From the NCBI GenBank assembly GCA_014529385.2, contig CM043971.1, positions 33,313,709-33,377,708 of the forward strand: 64,000 nucleotides of DNA, written 5' to 3'. This DNA comes from Adiantum capillus-veneris. Its lineage: Eukaryota; Streptophyta; Polypodiopsida; Polypodiales; Pteridaceae. Each line of letters opens with the position of its first letter. The stretch's first letter is position 1. Of the stretch, positions 25,739 to 35,968 are shown one piece after another. The notes below the pieces were generated by a model. That model was not told the origin of the DNA, made no database searches, and worked only from the letters and a program-made list of their open reading frames with translations. The position numbers and the translations under genes were made by a program.

Positions 25739-25843
25739 TTTATATATACATTCCCTAAGATTGGTGATTAAGAGGTCAGGGAGGAAGGTTGAGAGGCAAG
25801 CAAGTGAATGATGGGTGTTAGCAAACACTCCCCCCTTCCTTGG
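25739..25843 (-). promoter_or_regulatory. Element A internal PPT + TATA block
   Basis: On the minus strand a purine tract (25826-25843) is followed about 80 bp later by GTATATATAAAGCC. The same block is conserved at 35859-35963 in element B. It resembles an LTR U3 start or an internal promoter; function is inferred only. Confidence 0.5.
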
Positions 25844-26199
25844 GTAGATCATACTGTTTGAAATGTGTTCGTCACCCTTTGAAACCAATTGTTCCAGTTG
25901 GTAATAGGTGAGGATTTTTGCCAATAGTTTTCTATTACCTTAGGTGTCTCTCGAGTTGCAAGGGTGGTAAGGTACTCTCCCGGTATCTAACTTGAAGTGG
26001 TTCATCAGGTGATTCTTGAACACTGAGAGGTGTGGATCCCTTTGTAGCTTCATGGAGGTTCACTATTGTAGGTGGAGGCTGTGGAGAAGCTTTTACCTCT
26101 ATGGATGTATTGCATGAGGAGCTAGAAGCTTCATGGGACTCCCCCCTTCATCAGCTAGGTGGAATAATTCTTTCTTTCTTCGGTACCCAAACTAGCTCT

Positions 26200-26702
26200 G
26201 GAGCGGGTGTGTAGCATTTTGTGATTTTTTTCTTTCCGTGATCATCGATTCATTTTGGAGCTACGGGATTGGGCTCACATGGGTCCAATGATAAGTAAGA
26301 ACACAATTTACATTTTGGCACCCATATTTGATCATTTTCTTGATAGTAGCCTTGGGCTTCCAATAGTCGTTTAGGAATCCAACGCCACGTTTCCTTACAT
26401 TTCTTGGAGCGAGTGGGACGTTTCTTACAAGGCTTTTGTTTTTTAGCACTAGCCATGGTCGCTAAAGAAGATTTAGGGACCCATTTGTATGTTCTTTTTG
26501 TTATATTAGGATGAGTCTTGTGAGAAGCTATATGCATTGCTTGTAGCATATTTAAGGGTACGGGCATTTCATCCCCCTCCGGTGTTACCCAGGTTGTCCC
26601 CCTATTTCCCCAAGTGTCTATGGTTACTACTAGGTGGACCCAATCCACATTGTCCGACTCAGTCATCCCAGGTAGTACATCCATATAAGGAGAATCTTCC
26701 AC
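26200..26702 (-). pseudogene. Element A PR1 tail joined to W-x-P-K region
   Basis: Frame with YKWVPK, WRWIPK and QIWVPK motifs, and a fourth (LVWVPK) just past the stop at 26250. It follows directly on the acidic SPYMDVLPGMTESDNVDW segment that in element B lies downstream of PR1 and far from the W-x-P-K repeats. This is the fusion point of the internal deletion. Basic between the motifs (KKQKPCKKRPTRSKKCK). No known domain. Confidence 0.75.
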
Positions 26703-26735
26703 AACATCAGTGTCCGCTTTACACGTGTAACAATA

Positions 26736-27317
26736 CTACAATGGGATTGAGTGAACTATTGTGTCAAATCTATGATCAATTATAAACCTGTTTTCGAGAG
26801 GATGTGCTCGACCAGTCACAAGATCCACTCGAATGACCAAATCTTGGAACTGCAAGTAGACATGGTTTTTAGACCAGTCATGCACCATTTTTGCTTCCCT
26901 CATGAAAGGACGTCCTAAGATCATCTCTGATACCATAGCGTGTTTGGAGAATTCCATAACAATGAAGGTAATCCTTTTTTTATGTCCAAAGACCTTGATC
27001 TTGAGATCTTCTAGCATCCCAATAGGTTTAACATTAGACCCATTGGCCATCTTCACTATTATGGTTGTGGTCGCAAGGTGAGGTCTTCACATAGTTTCCC
27101 ATCAATTTTTAGTCACAATGCTAACCCCAGCGCCACCATCAAGGATTCCCTTCACAGTTAATCCCTTAGTAGTGATTGGTATGGTCGCATTGGATTCATC
27201 ACCCTCAAAGTATTGTCCCAACTTGTTAACAGGTATTTCTATAACAAGGTTCTCATCTAGGTTGGGTTGTGGATCTAAGTGTTCCTCCTCTATTGGCATC
27301 TCCCCAGCTCCATCCAT
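26736..27317 (-). pseudogene. Element A PR1 retropepsin-like domain
   Basis: Retropepsin-like fold with LDGGAGVSIVTK where most family members have D-[ST]-G-[AS], and the second hallmark MILGRPFMREAK. Two TGA stops near 27085-27102 separate the halves, and another stop follows at 26736. Element B has the same D-G-G-A variant, so the substitution predates the decay. Confidence 0.8.
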
Positions 27318-30300
27318 CTATGCAAATTGTGGTAGCCCAAACTTCAGTTCTCCATTGAGGAAGGCTCGAAGAGATGAGACTAGCTCAGGGTCTTTATATA
27401 GTTTGGACATGATGGTGGTTCTAACTTCTGAAGACATGAAATCCATCAGTTTGGCAATGTTTAACGGCACCTTTTGGACTTCAGTCCCTTGACGTGGGGA
27501 AGATGGGATCTCCATTTCTTCGATAGGATCAGGTAGTCCCTCTGTAAACATTCTCTCCATCAAGAAGTGAGTACGCCCACTTTCCCATGACTTTAAGTCA
27601 CTTTCTTCTTGGATGACACTAGGTATGGCTAAGGGTCTATGGACTTGGTGAGGTTGTTGTTGCGTAGAGAACACGATGTCTGTAATTTGGATCTGCCTAG
27701 GCGCTGGTTCTAGATCCCTTTGGGTATCTTCTACCAAACTCCTTAATTGCTTGACTCGCTCAATCTCCTCTGTAAGGTTTGGATAAGTTCCTATCTTCTT
27801 CTTGGATCCTGGCCATTGTGGCTCATGAAGATCTTCCTTGTTGGTTTCTATCTTAGTGGTCATTTTGATCTCCATGGTTTCACCTAAATCTGAATCCTCT
27901 TCAGCGTCGTTCATATATACGGGGTCGTCACCAATCCCTATGTTGGTCTTTGAACTGGGGTCTGACTTCGCTGCTTTTTGCGATCTCTTCCTTCGTGTTT
28001 TCTTCTTTTTCTGAGATTGGGCAATTGATGTCGTGTCTCTTTCCTCAAGAATATAATTTTGTTTTTGGAGCATCGATCGTGTGAGTACGTGTACTAGTAC
28101 CACATGTGTACTTTGTGATGGCTCCTCGGTAACTTCAATCAAGTTTAATGGCATGATCTTCGGTGCATTTGGATTATTTGGACATTGGGCAATCAAGTGA
28201 TCTATGCCACATCGATTACACATGAGTATCGGCATTGTAGACGTGCTCGCTTGATTGGTTTGCATTAGTGTGGCATTCTTTTGTACGCTAATAGGGCACT
28301 CGGCTACACGATGGGGACCTCCACACCCATAGCATTTAAGAGGTGGTCTCTTAGCAGTGTAATTGATATTTTGTCCTCTTGCCGCGAGAGCAGCTACTTG
28401 ATATACAGTTTTGACTTGTCCCCAATAGTCCTCCATGTAGTATTGTGGACTTTCTTCAAGCACATCCATCCCATAGGCAATATTAGGATCTATATCTTCC
28501 TCACAGCCTTCCAAACAAGCAATAGATGACTCACAACCCATTTGATTTGCAGAAGTGATTCTCGGATATGGTGGTTGCGGTCCTAGCACTGGAGGTGGTA
28601 AGGGTGTTGTTTGAACAACATTTTGGGCCCTAAGGACCATGTGTTGTGCTGTTTGTTGAAGAGGTGTGGCCGGCATCAATGCAGGCACTCGAGGTGTGTC
28701 TGTCCATGCTAAGGTTGGTCTATTGGCCATCGTGCACTTAAATACTATGCAATCCTTAGCTTGATGACCATACCTTCCACAGGCTTTGCAATTCCCATTG
28801 AATTTTACTCTAAAAGTAGGGCATTCACTGACTGGTACTATGCGGTCCATAGCATACTGAGCACCATTGTTGCTCCCTTCTTGGATACATATGATTGTTT
28901 TGCAGAGCACGATAGAGACTAAGACTCTCTTGAATAGCCTTGGTGAGATCTGCTAAAGTCATCTCAGATATCTTTGGCTCCTTAGCAATAGGCTTTAGGG
29001 TCATTGACTGATGCCCTGATGCTTGCGAGCTAATAGATTTAGGCTCAGCAGACACTCTTTCTCCTTGAATCATTGAATTATCCTCCAATTGGATCGCATT
29101 GGTGGTGACTGCTTCCCAAGTGGTGATACCTCTAATGACTAGGCCATTGTAGATATCTTCATGTCGTAATCCCCGAATGAATCTATCAAGCAATTGATTA
29201 TCATTGAAGCACTCATTTAGATTATAACGAGAATTCAAATGCTTCAAGTGACTAATAAAGTCTCTCACCGACTCTCCTTCCTCCCGTTGGGCTTTTTGGA
29301 GTTGAGAGGCTACTCCCCAAAGCACTCCCTCTCGTACGTATTCTTTCAAGAACACCCTCCTAAGAGTAGGGTAAATCGTTTTTTCTACCACCCTTAGGGT
29401 TCTATACCAATCCCCAGCCTTCCCACTTAAGGTTAGGCTTAAAGCATTACTCTTATGCAGGTCATTGTGTTCTCCTAGAGAATCGCATATTTGTTCAAAC
29501 ACTTCGATATGCTTTCTCACATCCCTGTCTCCACTTAACTTTTGTGTGAGCTTGGCTATTTGTACTGCCTTACTTCTAGGTTCTCTATCAGGTGTGTTAC
29601 GCATATTCTCAGCAATAGATCGACCAATAGCTTGAGCAAATGTTGCCAAGTCACCTAAGTGAGCAAGCACCATGGGTGAAGGCGTTCCAGAGACTACATG
29701 TGGAGTAGGTATTGGCATTGGGCTTGGCGCATAGAAAGCCCTTGGGTTCCACGTTTAGTACGGTGTTGTGCCATGTGGTGGCGCAAAGTTCATATGTGTG
29801 GCCCTAGGCATAGCAAACATCATATGACATGGTAATGCTAGCCGGTATGGTCCCATGGAAATAAGAACTTGGGTGTTGTGGTTGTGGAGCATAGGTAGTT
29901 GAAACAATGGGAGGGGTAGGGACTACATGAGTTCGATGACCCATAGGTGCATACGATTGGTACACACTTGTAGGTACTGTTGCAGGCATTGAGCTACCAT
30001 GTAGCGGTGCTTTACTAACAAATGAGGTCCATGGCGTGTTTCTCGGCATGCCCATCATTGGGGTAGGCATGGTAGCCGTGGTGTCATCAAGGGAAAGACG
30101 AGCTAGACTTGGAAAGGTAAAGCTATCACTTGTGGGCTCAGATTGCACTGAGACCCCTGGCGAAACAACATATGGAGGATCCATCGGACTTACCGAGGGA
30201 GTCTCCATTTGCGATAAGGTCGGTTGTTTAGCCTTTCCTGTATCCAAGAATCTCATGAGACCCGTTGAAGGCATGTTGATCCCCTTGTTCTGTCTCTCTA

Positions 30301-31176
30301 ACTCAATGACCCTATGGATGACCTCACAAACTCTTTGTTGTTGATCCTCCACACTAGTAGCACCCATTGTGGATTGTAGGACATCTAACCAACCCACGTG
30401 ATAGGTGTGACCTGTGTATAGGTCGGTTAGAGTTTTTGTTTGTAGTTCGTACTCCCAGTTCTCATTTAAGAACGCTCCTCTAGGATTGAGGTGCTAGGGG
30501 TGTCGTTTGAGCTAGATGCAATGTTGCTTTCTAGGGGTTGGCCCTTAGCGGTTGCTAAGTCAGGAGCACTTGATTTCTCTTCTAGCAAAGATATTGACAT
30601 AGGAGCTCTCAATTTTAACTCTCTTTGTTGCTCCACCTTGCGGAAGCTCTCAATTTCCTTTTCCCTAGCCGCAATGATATATCGCTCAACCTCTTGCACT
30701 TCGGCAAGGCTTCCACCATCAGGTAATATGACCTCGGAGGGGAATAGCTCTGAAGTGTCAAGAGGTGCAGTGAATGAAGTATTCACGTGCACATTCTCTA
30801 AGGGCCTAGGGTTTACGTTGGTCATGAATGGAGAATTTACTTTCCCACCCCCCTCATTTACATCATTAGCTACATGTTCGGAGCGAGTGGCTCTACTAAA
30901 GGTTTCCTTCAAGCGGCTAAGCACGCTCGGCCCGGACCACGGGCCCATGGCATGCATGTCTTGGCTTGAGCTATCGAGATTAGGCATTGGGAAACCCTCC
31001 ATGACGTCGTAGTCAGAGGAAGAGTCACTAGCCGCTATGTTCGGGTCTTGATTTGTACTATCTTGGGTCCTCGCCGAGGGCCCGGAACCTAAGGTAGGTG
31101 GATATTGAGAACTCGCGTAAGTCAAAATTCTCTCTAGTTGCTCCGTCTCTAGCACATGACCAGAGCGCAGATACAT
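27318..31176 (-). pseudogene. Element A gag (with multiple CCHC knuckles)
   Basis: Gag polyprotein starting at ATG 31176 (MYLRSGHVLETEQ, conserved with B). It has an N-terminal Ser/Pro-rich region, then the retrotransposon gag core (about 29600-29150: SLTLSGKAGDWYRTLR, then FIRGLRHEDIYNGLV). Zinc-knuckle-like motifs follow (WCSVCYGPHST; CKACGRYGHQAKDC; CYGCGGPHRVAECP; CNRCGIDHLIAQCP) and then a charged linker leading to PR1. Frameshifts near 30470, 29790 and 28835 and a TAG at 27318-27320 break it. Three to four knuckles of mixed spacing is more than the usual one or two. Confidence 0.88.
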
Positions 31177-31889
31177 GTGCCTTTGGCACCGTACAAGCGT
31201 CGGCGAATAACCTCGAAGGTTAACTGCTTACTTTTTTAGGTATTCGTTTTTACTCGTTTTTTTATTTTTTTAATGATCGATTTTTTGATTAACGAGTGTG
31301 ATAGCTCAAGACGAGCATATCACTCAGAGGTTTGTAGTGTGCTTTACAGCACAACATTCAGTCACTTGAAGCTTTGTTGGTCCTCAAAGAAGTCGATTTT
31401 TAGCTACCTGTGAAGCTAAAATACGTAATTTTAAAGGGCGACTGAGGCCTAAGCCTGAGCGTGAGCTTGAGCTTGGGTCTGGGCTTGGGCCTGGAAGATA
31501 TCTCGATCCCGATCCTACCTTTATTTTTTATTTTATTTTTCTTTTTTTGGGATAAGGTCGCCGCGGCGTGCGCGCGAGCATGCACACACTCTACCTACCT
31601 ACTTACAACTAATACACCTACTATTACACACTAACACACTTCATTATCTCTAAGAGATCTACTTCCTACTTACTATACTTTGCATTACACAGAACTAACA
31701 AACTTAATACTAAGACCTGATCACAGAGAAAACACAATAACCTTTCAAAACTTCATTAACAAAAGATATACACAGTAGCAACACAAAATCCTTCTTCTCA
31801 ATACACACACCTCCTTCCCTACCTTTCCTACAATTGAAATTGCACCACAAAAGAAGCACAAAGTTCCATTCAAGCTTAGTGTATGGCAT
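31177..31889 (-). other. Element A leader
   Basis: About 0.7 kb between PBS and gag. A block at about 31309-31376 is conserved with the element B leader (45660-45738): GATAGCTCAAGACGAGC, TCAGAGG and GTGCTTTACAGC. Candidate packaging or dimerisation signal, by inference. Confidence 0.55.
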
Positions 31890-31907
31890 TCCCCAGCTGA
31901 GGTGCCA
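31890..31907 (-). other. Element A primer-binding-site position
   Basis: Minus strand TGGCACCTCAGCTGGGGA, four bases inside the LTR, exactly where B has its tRNA-Asp PBS. It has five mismatches to the tRNA-Asp complement, so it is decayed or uses another tRNA. Confidence 0.55.
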
Positions 31908-31911
31908 AAAA

Positions 31912-32494
31912 TGTGCGCGTCTCTCGCATGTGTCAATGTAAGGAACTTGCCAATACACTGTGTGCGAGCCACAAATGGCTCCAAGCACACAACAAGCATA
32001 AACTAGTAAGCTCAAAGATGGTGAAGGTGTGTCACTCACCCCTCTACGCTTGCTATCGCTGGAGGATTCCTAGCTACGAAGAAGAGGGAGACGTCGCTAC
32101 GCCGCGCTCAACCACTTCGCCGCCTGCCGTGCCGTCATCGCAATGCTCGATCGCACTCTCTCTCTCTCTCTCTCTCTCTCTTCACGCCTACATACACACA
32201 CAAGGAGATGAAGAAGAAGAAGATGGAGATGGAGCAAGAGCACTCTTCAATTGCACAAATGAGAGAATGAGTGAACTTTAGGTTTGGTTGACTTTTATAT
32301 GAGCTTGCTCCATTGACACTTGGGCGCCCATGCTTAGCCAACTAATCCCTTGAATCTTTCAGTTAGAGTGCGCCTCTCATCGGCGATCACTCTTTACCCT
32401 TTTCCTATTGGACCGACAAGCCCGGTACCTAACTCTACCAAATAAATACTACAGCGTCCGTTGTAGGTGATAGGAATGTGTGTGAGAGTTAACA
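31912..32494 (-). repeat. Element A 5' LTR
   Basis: 583 bp, TG...CA, similar over its length to the 597-bp LTRs of element B. Contains a CT run (32157-32180), a candidate TATA (TATAAAAG, about 32291-32300, minus) and the conserved GTTAACA end. Confidence 0.9.
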
Positions 32495-32954
32495 ATGCCC
32501 TATCATCTATTGCCTTGGTTTTTTGCAATAAATTGTGTGTTCCTTGCTGCAGGTGAAGAGATTCATTGATTATTTTTGCAATGATTTTGACCTTAACGGT
32601 AGCTCCGTCTTTGTCAGTGAGAGTGGCTTCCCCATTGTACTCAATGGAGCTAATAAGTTCATGGGCTCTTTGGAAATCTATTCCCCATGGAGGTAGTCTT
32701 AAGAAACTATCCAATTGTAGACATCTAGCCCCTACTAGCGCTTTGAACCTTTGGTGTAACGTCCACAATTCCTTTGAAAATAGGGTGGCCTTCACTACTA
32801 TCACTCCATCTGCTGCTTGGAACTTCCCGATGAAAATGTTTACAGGTATTGTTTCTAACTCCTGTTCTGTGATGTGAGCTTTCTTTTTTGAGGAGATAAT
32901 AGTGATCTCGTATGGAGCCACCTCCCACTCCTTTTGTGCTTTCTTGTGGGGCAT
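32495..32954 (-). pseudogene. Unidentified gene, 5' segment (upstream of element A)
   Basis: Clean minus-strand frame of 153 codons from ATG 32954 (MPHKKAQKEWEVAPYEI), running to the element A insertion at GAT AGG GCA T. When the element and one copy of GGCAW are removed the frame continues directly into 24107 (AAA AGA AGA GTG). This is strong evidence that 32495-32954 and 21545-24111 are one gene. The segment has no stop and looks like a folded globular domain (ITIISSKKKAHITEQELETI, then FLRLPPWGIDFQRAHELISS). I do not recognise the family. A possible splice acceptor (AACTAGCATCAG) sits just before the ATG, so a 5' exon may exist. Confidence 0.6.
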
Positions 32955-33324
32955 CCTGATGCTAGTTTCCAGTTAAAAATAGGGTTAAGCAACGATCAAA
33001 AAAGCTATCGGGAAGCTGAAAAAACGCAAACTTTGACCATAAAATAAAAAATGCACATAACTTTGTCAAAACTACCCCAAAGTTGACCAAAATTCACCAG
33101 TGCATCTAAGATTGCTATAGTCACAAAGGCATGATATTAGAGATGAAATCTGACTCTGAGGTACATGAATCGCGATCCATAATGGAAAACATTTTGAAGA
33201 TCTAATGATACCATGTGGTAGGGCTCATCAAGGTGATGCCTTGGTCTAAAAAATTTGAGATTTGGATCACTCTTTAGGAATTTAGGCCAATTCTTGGTAA
33301 TTCTCTTCAGACTTAGAGAATTTG
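32955..33324. other. Sequence between the coiled-coil gene and element B
   Basis: No gene recognised. Contains an imperfect palindrome ATGAATCGCGATCCAT (33165-33180) related to the perfect one at 47281. Could be intron or upstream sequence of the adjacent gene. Confidence 0.5.
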
Positions 33325-33329
33325 GACAT

Positions 33330-33926
33330 TGTGCGCTCCTTGCCGCACTGTCGAAGCAAGGGACTTGCCGATACACCGTGTGCGAGCCACAAATGGCTCC
33401 AAGCACACAACAAGACTAATCTAGCAAGCTCAAAAGAGGGCAATGGTGTGTCACTCACCGCTCTATGCTCTTGCCGTGGAGGATTCCTCGCCGCGATGAA
33501 GAAGAAGCTGCAGTCGTGCCGCGCTCAACCGCTTCGTCGCCGTCGTGCCTTCGTAATGCTCGATCGCATACACACTCTCCCTCTCTCTCTCTCTCTCTCA
33601 CACACACATACACACACACACACGAGGAGGTGAAGAAGAAGAAGATGGAGATGGAGATGGAGCAAGAGCACTCTTCTATTGCACAAATGAGAGAATGAGT
33701 GACATTTAGGTTTAGTGGGCTTTTATATGAGCTCACCCCATTCACACTTGGGCGCCCATGCTTAGCCAACTAATCCCTTGAATGTCCCAGTTAGAGTGCG
33801 CCTCTCATCGGCGATCACTCTTACCCTTTTCCTATTGGTCCGACAAGCCCGGTACCTGACTCTACCAAATACATAATACACGTCCGTCGTAGGTGATGGG
33901 GTGTCTGTGAGGCGTGAGGGTTAACA
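33330..33926 (-). repeat. Element B 3' LTR
   Basis: 597 bp, TG...CA. Has CT and CA runs, GAA-rich stretch and TATAAAAG candidate TATA (about 33721-33728, minus). Confidence 0.95.
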
Positions 33927-33940
33927 TGCCCCCCTTCCTG
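33927..33940 (-). other. Element B polypurine tract
   Basis: Minus strand CAGGAAGGGGGGCA abutting the 3' LTR. Confidence 0.88.
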
Positions 33941-35299
33941 ATGTAGATTCCATCCTCGAAAGCTATTGAGTTGAAGCTCGTTCGTCGAGGTGGAAGAGCA
34001 TTTGAGATGAATGTCCTTAGCCTTCTTCAATCACTGCAAAATCAAACAACATTGGCACAGTAATTGCATTCTCATAAGTGATTAAAAAGCATATGCAGTT
34101 TTAGGTAGACAAATTGATTGGTAAAAGAATTTGAAACAATTTGTCAGCAATGAACATTAAATTGCAATGTAATCAAATGCATAAATAGATGTAAAGGTAA
34201 AAAATAAAACAAGTCTGGGGTCGCTAATTTGACGGTCGAAAAGCACTAGAGATCGAATATTAATACCATGGGTAAGCTTCTTAATTTTCTGTGGTCAATT
34301 AAGTTGTTTAATCGCGAGAGCCAAGTATTCATGTTCGAGGGCTGACTAGAGGCTATATCTAGAAGACCTTGTAGTTAAGCTACCATAAAAGGAATTTCTC
34401 ATGAAATCATCGCCTGACTGATTACTTTTTCTTTGACCCCCCAAAGTCTTTTCACAGTGATTCAATTTTGATGTGTGTGCTTATTTTGTATGCCTTGGGT
34501 TTTTTGCTTTTCAAGTAAAAGCGCCCATACTGGGAACCTCTAGGGCTCTAGTACCATAGGCAATACATGTGAGTGAAGTACCAAATCAAGCTGAGATTTC
34601 TCTTCCAGCTTAAGATTTTACAGTGTGGCACTTTGATTTTTTGTTTGTTCATTTTCAGCATTTTAATTTTGTAACTTTGGGGGGTCATATAACACTGATA
34701 CACCTCCCCAGGCTCATCACACTAGTAAACTCCCTTTATAATACTTAAGCTAAAGGTCAATAGGGTCAAGCCCACTAGAAAGCCCTAGTACATTTCACAC
34801 AATGCTGCCTAAATCGGATTAAGAACCTAAGTAACCATTAATTATTAGGAAGGCATTCCCCATGGTATTAAGAGAAGATTTCTAACACCTAACTTGGTCA
34901 AACTAGTTTGTCGGACTGCTTGATTTTAAAACCTAGACAAGTGATTATGACAAAAAATTACATGGAATTAAATGTTTGATACTAAGCAAATGCGGTGAAT
35001 ATTAGGCTACCAATCACAATTAAAGCTGACAATCATAGATGCAAAAAAGATAAGGGGCAATGCTAATGGACAAGAAACACCTATTTGTGTCGATGGTCGT
35101 GCTTGATTTGAAGAGTGAGTTGAGATAAAGATTCCATGAAGGTCCAACTCCTACCAATAGCAACACGCTCCTGTACACACTAGGAAACAAAAGGAATACC
35201 TCCAGGAGGCACATTAGTGGAAAAAGGTACCAACCCTTATTGAACACAACAAAAAACATAAGGAACCCTAACCTAATTATTTGCACTCCCCTTAGAGAG
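33941..35299 (-). other. Element B 3' untranslated region
   Basis: About 1.35 kb without a supported coding frame; aligns with 24231-25500 of element A. Confidence 0.7.
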
Positions 35300-35722
35300 T
35301 CAAGGGAATAGGATATTGTAGAGGTTAGGGGGAAACCCTAAGGCTAAACCCCTATCCTCGTCGTCGAGATAAACAAAGTCATCATCCATGAGACCATATG
35401 TGCCATCCGTGTAGTCGTGTAAATTTTCTTCTTCATCATAGGTGCCCATGTTTACTAAGAAGGTCACTAGACGCCTATAGTCATCTTGTTCAAAAGGGTA
35501 GGCTTGTGCAATGGGAGAAACGCTCTCTACTAAGTATGGATCAGACGTGGTCAAGAGACGTATCAGCCATTCTAACTCCTCAAAATTCCTCTCACATGCT
35601 AGCGTACCTATCAAATCCCATTCACATGCAAGCACTGGAAAGACCATGTGAAATATTTGTGAAAAGTAACGAGGGTACCTCTCACCCAAGGCAGGAGTGG
35701 ATGACTCTAGTGTACTAGCCAT
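35300..35722 (-). CDS. Small acidic ORF downstream of element B pol
   Basis: 140-codon open frame from ATG 35722 (MASTLESSTPALGERYPRYF) to TGA. It has a hydrophobic/aromatic N-terminal half (FHMVFPVLACEWDLIGTL) and a strongly acidic C-terminal half (GTYDEEENLHDYTDGTYG, then DDDFVYLDDEDRG). It is uninterrupted although the pol upstream is broken. It starts about 140 bp after a TATA box (35859-35869, minus). It occupies the place where Athila- or retrovirus-like elements carry an extra ORF, but no signal peptide or membrane segment typical of env is seen. Absent from element A. Function unknown; could be a chance frame. Confidence 0.45.
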   Translation of the reverse strand: MASTLESSTPALGERYPRYFSQIFHMVFPVLACEWDLIGTLACERNFEELEWLIRLLTTSDPYLVESVSPIAQAYPFEQDDYRRLVTFLVNMGTYDEEENLHDYTDGTYGLMDDDFVYLDDEDRGLALGFPPNLYNILFP

Positions 35723-35858
35723 ATCTGTACACGCAAATAGATGATGGTTAGAGTGCAAATATTACAAGGGTCGTGTTCTTGTGCATAATTTGTTTTTATG
35801 ATTTGTGTTATGGCTCTTGCTCTTTTACTTTTTTATCTTGTTTTTGTGAGTATAAGGC

Positions 35859-35963
35859 TTTATATATACATTCCCTAAGATTGGAGATTAAGAGGTCAGG
35901 GAGAAAGGTTGAGAGGGAAGCAAGTGAATAATGGATGTCCACAAACACTCCCCTCTTCTTTGG
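35859..35963 (-). promoter_or_regulatory. Element B internal PPT + TATA block
   Basis: Minus strand: purine tract AAAGAAGAGGGGAGTG (about 35946-35961), then TGTTTGTGG, and about 80 bp on GTATATATAAAGCC. Conserved in element A (25739-25843). Candidate second plus-strand primer and/or internal promoter for the small ORF. Confidence 0.5.
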
Positions 35964-35968
35964 GTAGA

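Larger units (their letters stand above)
24118..32494 (-). mobile_element. Ty3/gypsy element A, internally deleted (non-autonomous)
   Basis: Minus-strand element of about 8.4 kb related to element B (33330-47169). Order: 5' LTR (31912-32494), PBS-like site, leader, gag with several zinc knuckles, PR1 protease, W-x-P-K region, internal PPT/TATA block, long 3' untranslated region, PPT, and only about 99 bp of the 3' LTR. RT, RNase H, integrase and PR2 are missing: B has them between the same two flanking regions that are joined in A near 26560. It inserted into the unidentified coiled-coil gene. Both edges show GGCAW (32495-32499 and 24107-24111), consistent with a 5-bp duplication that has one mutation. 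Confidence 0.85.
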
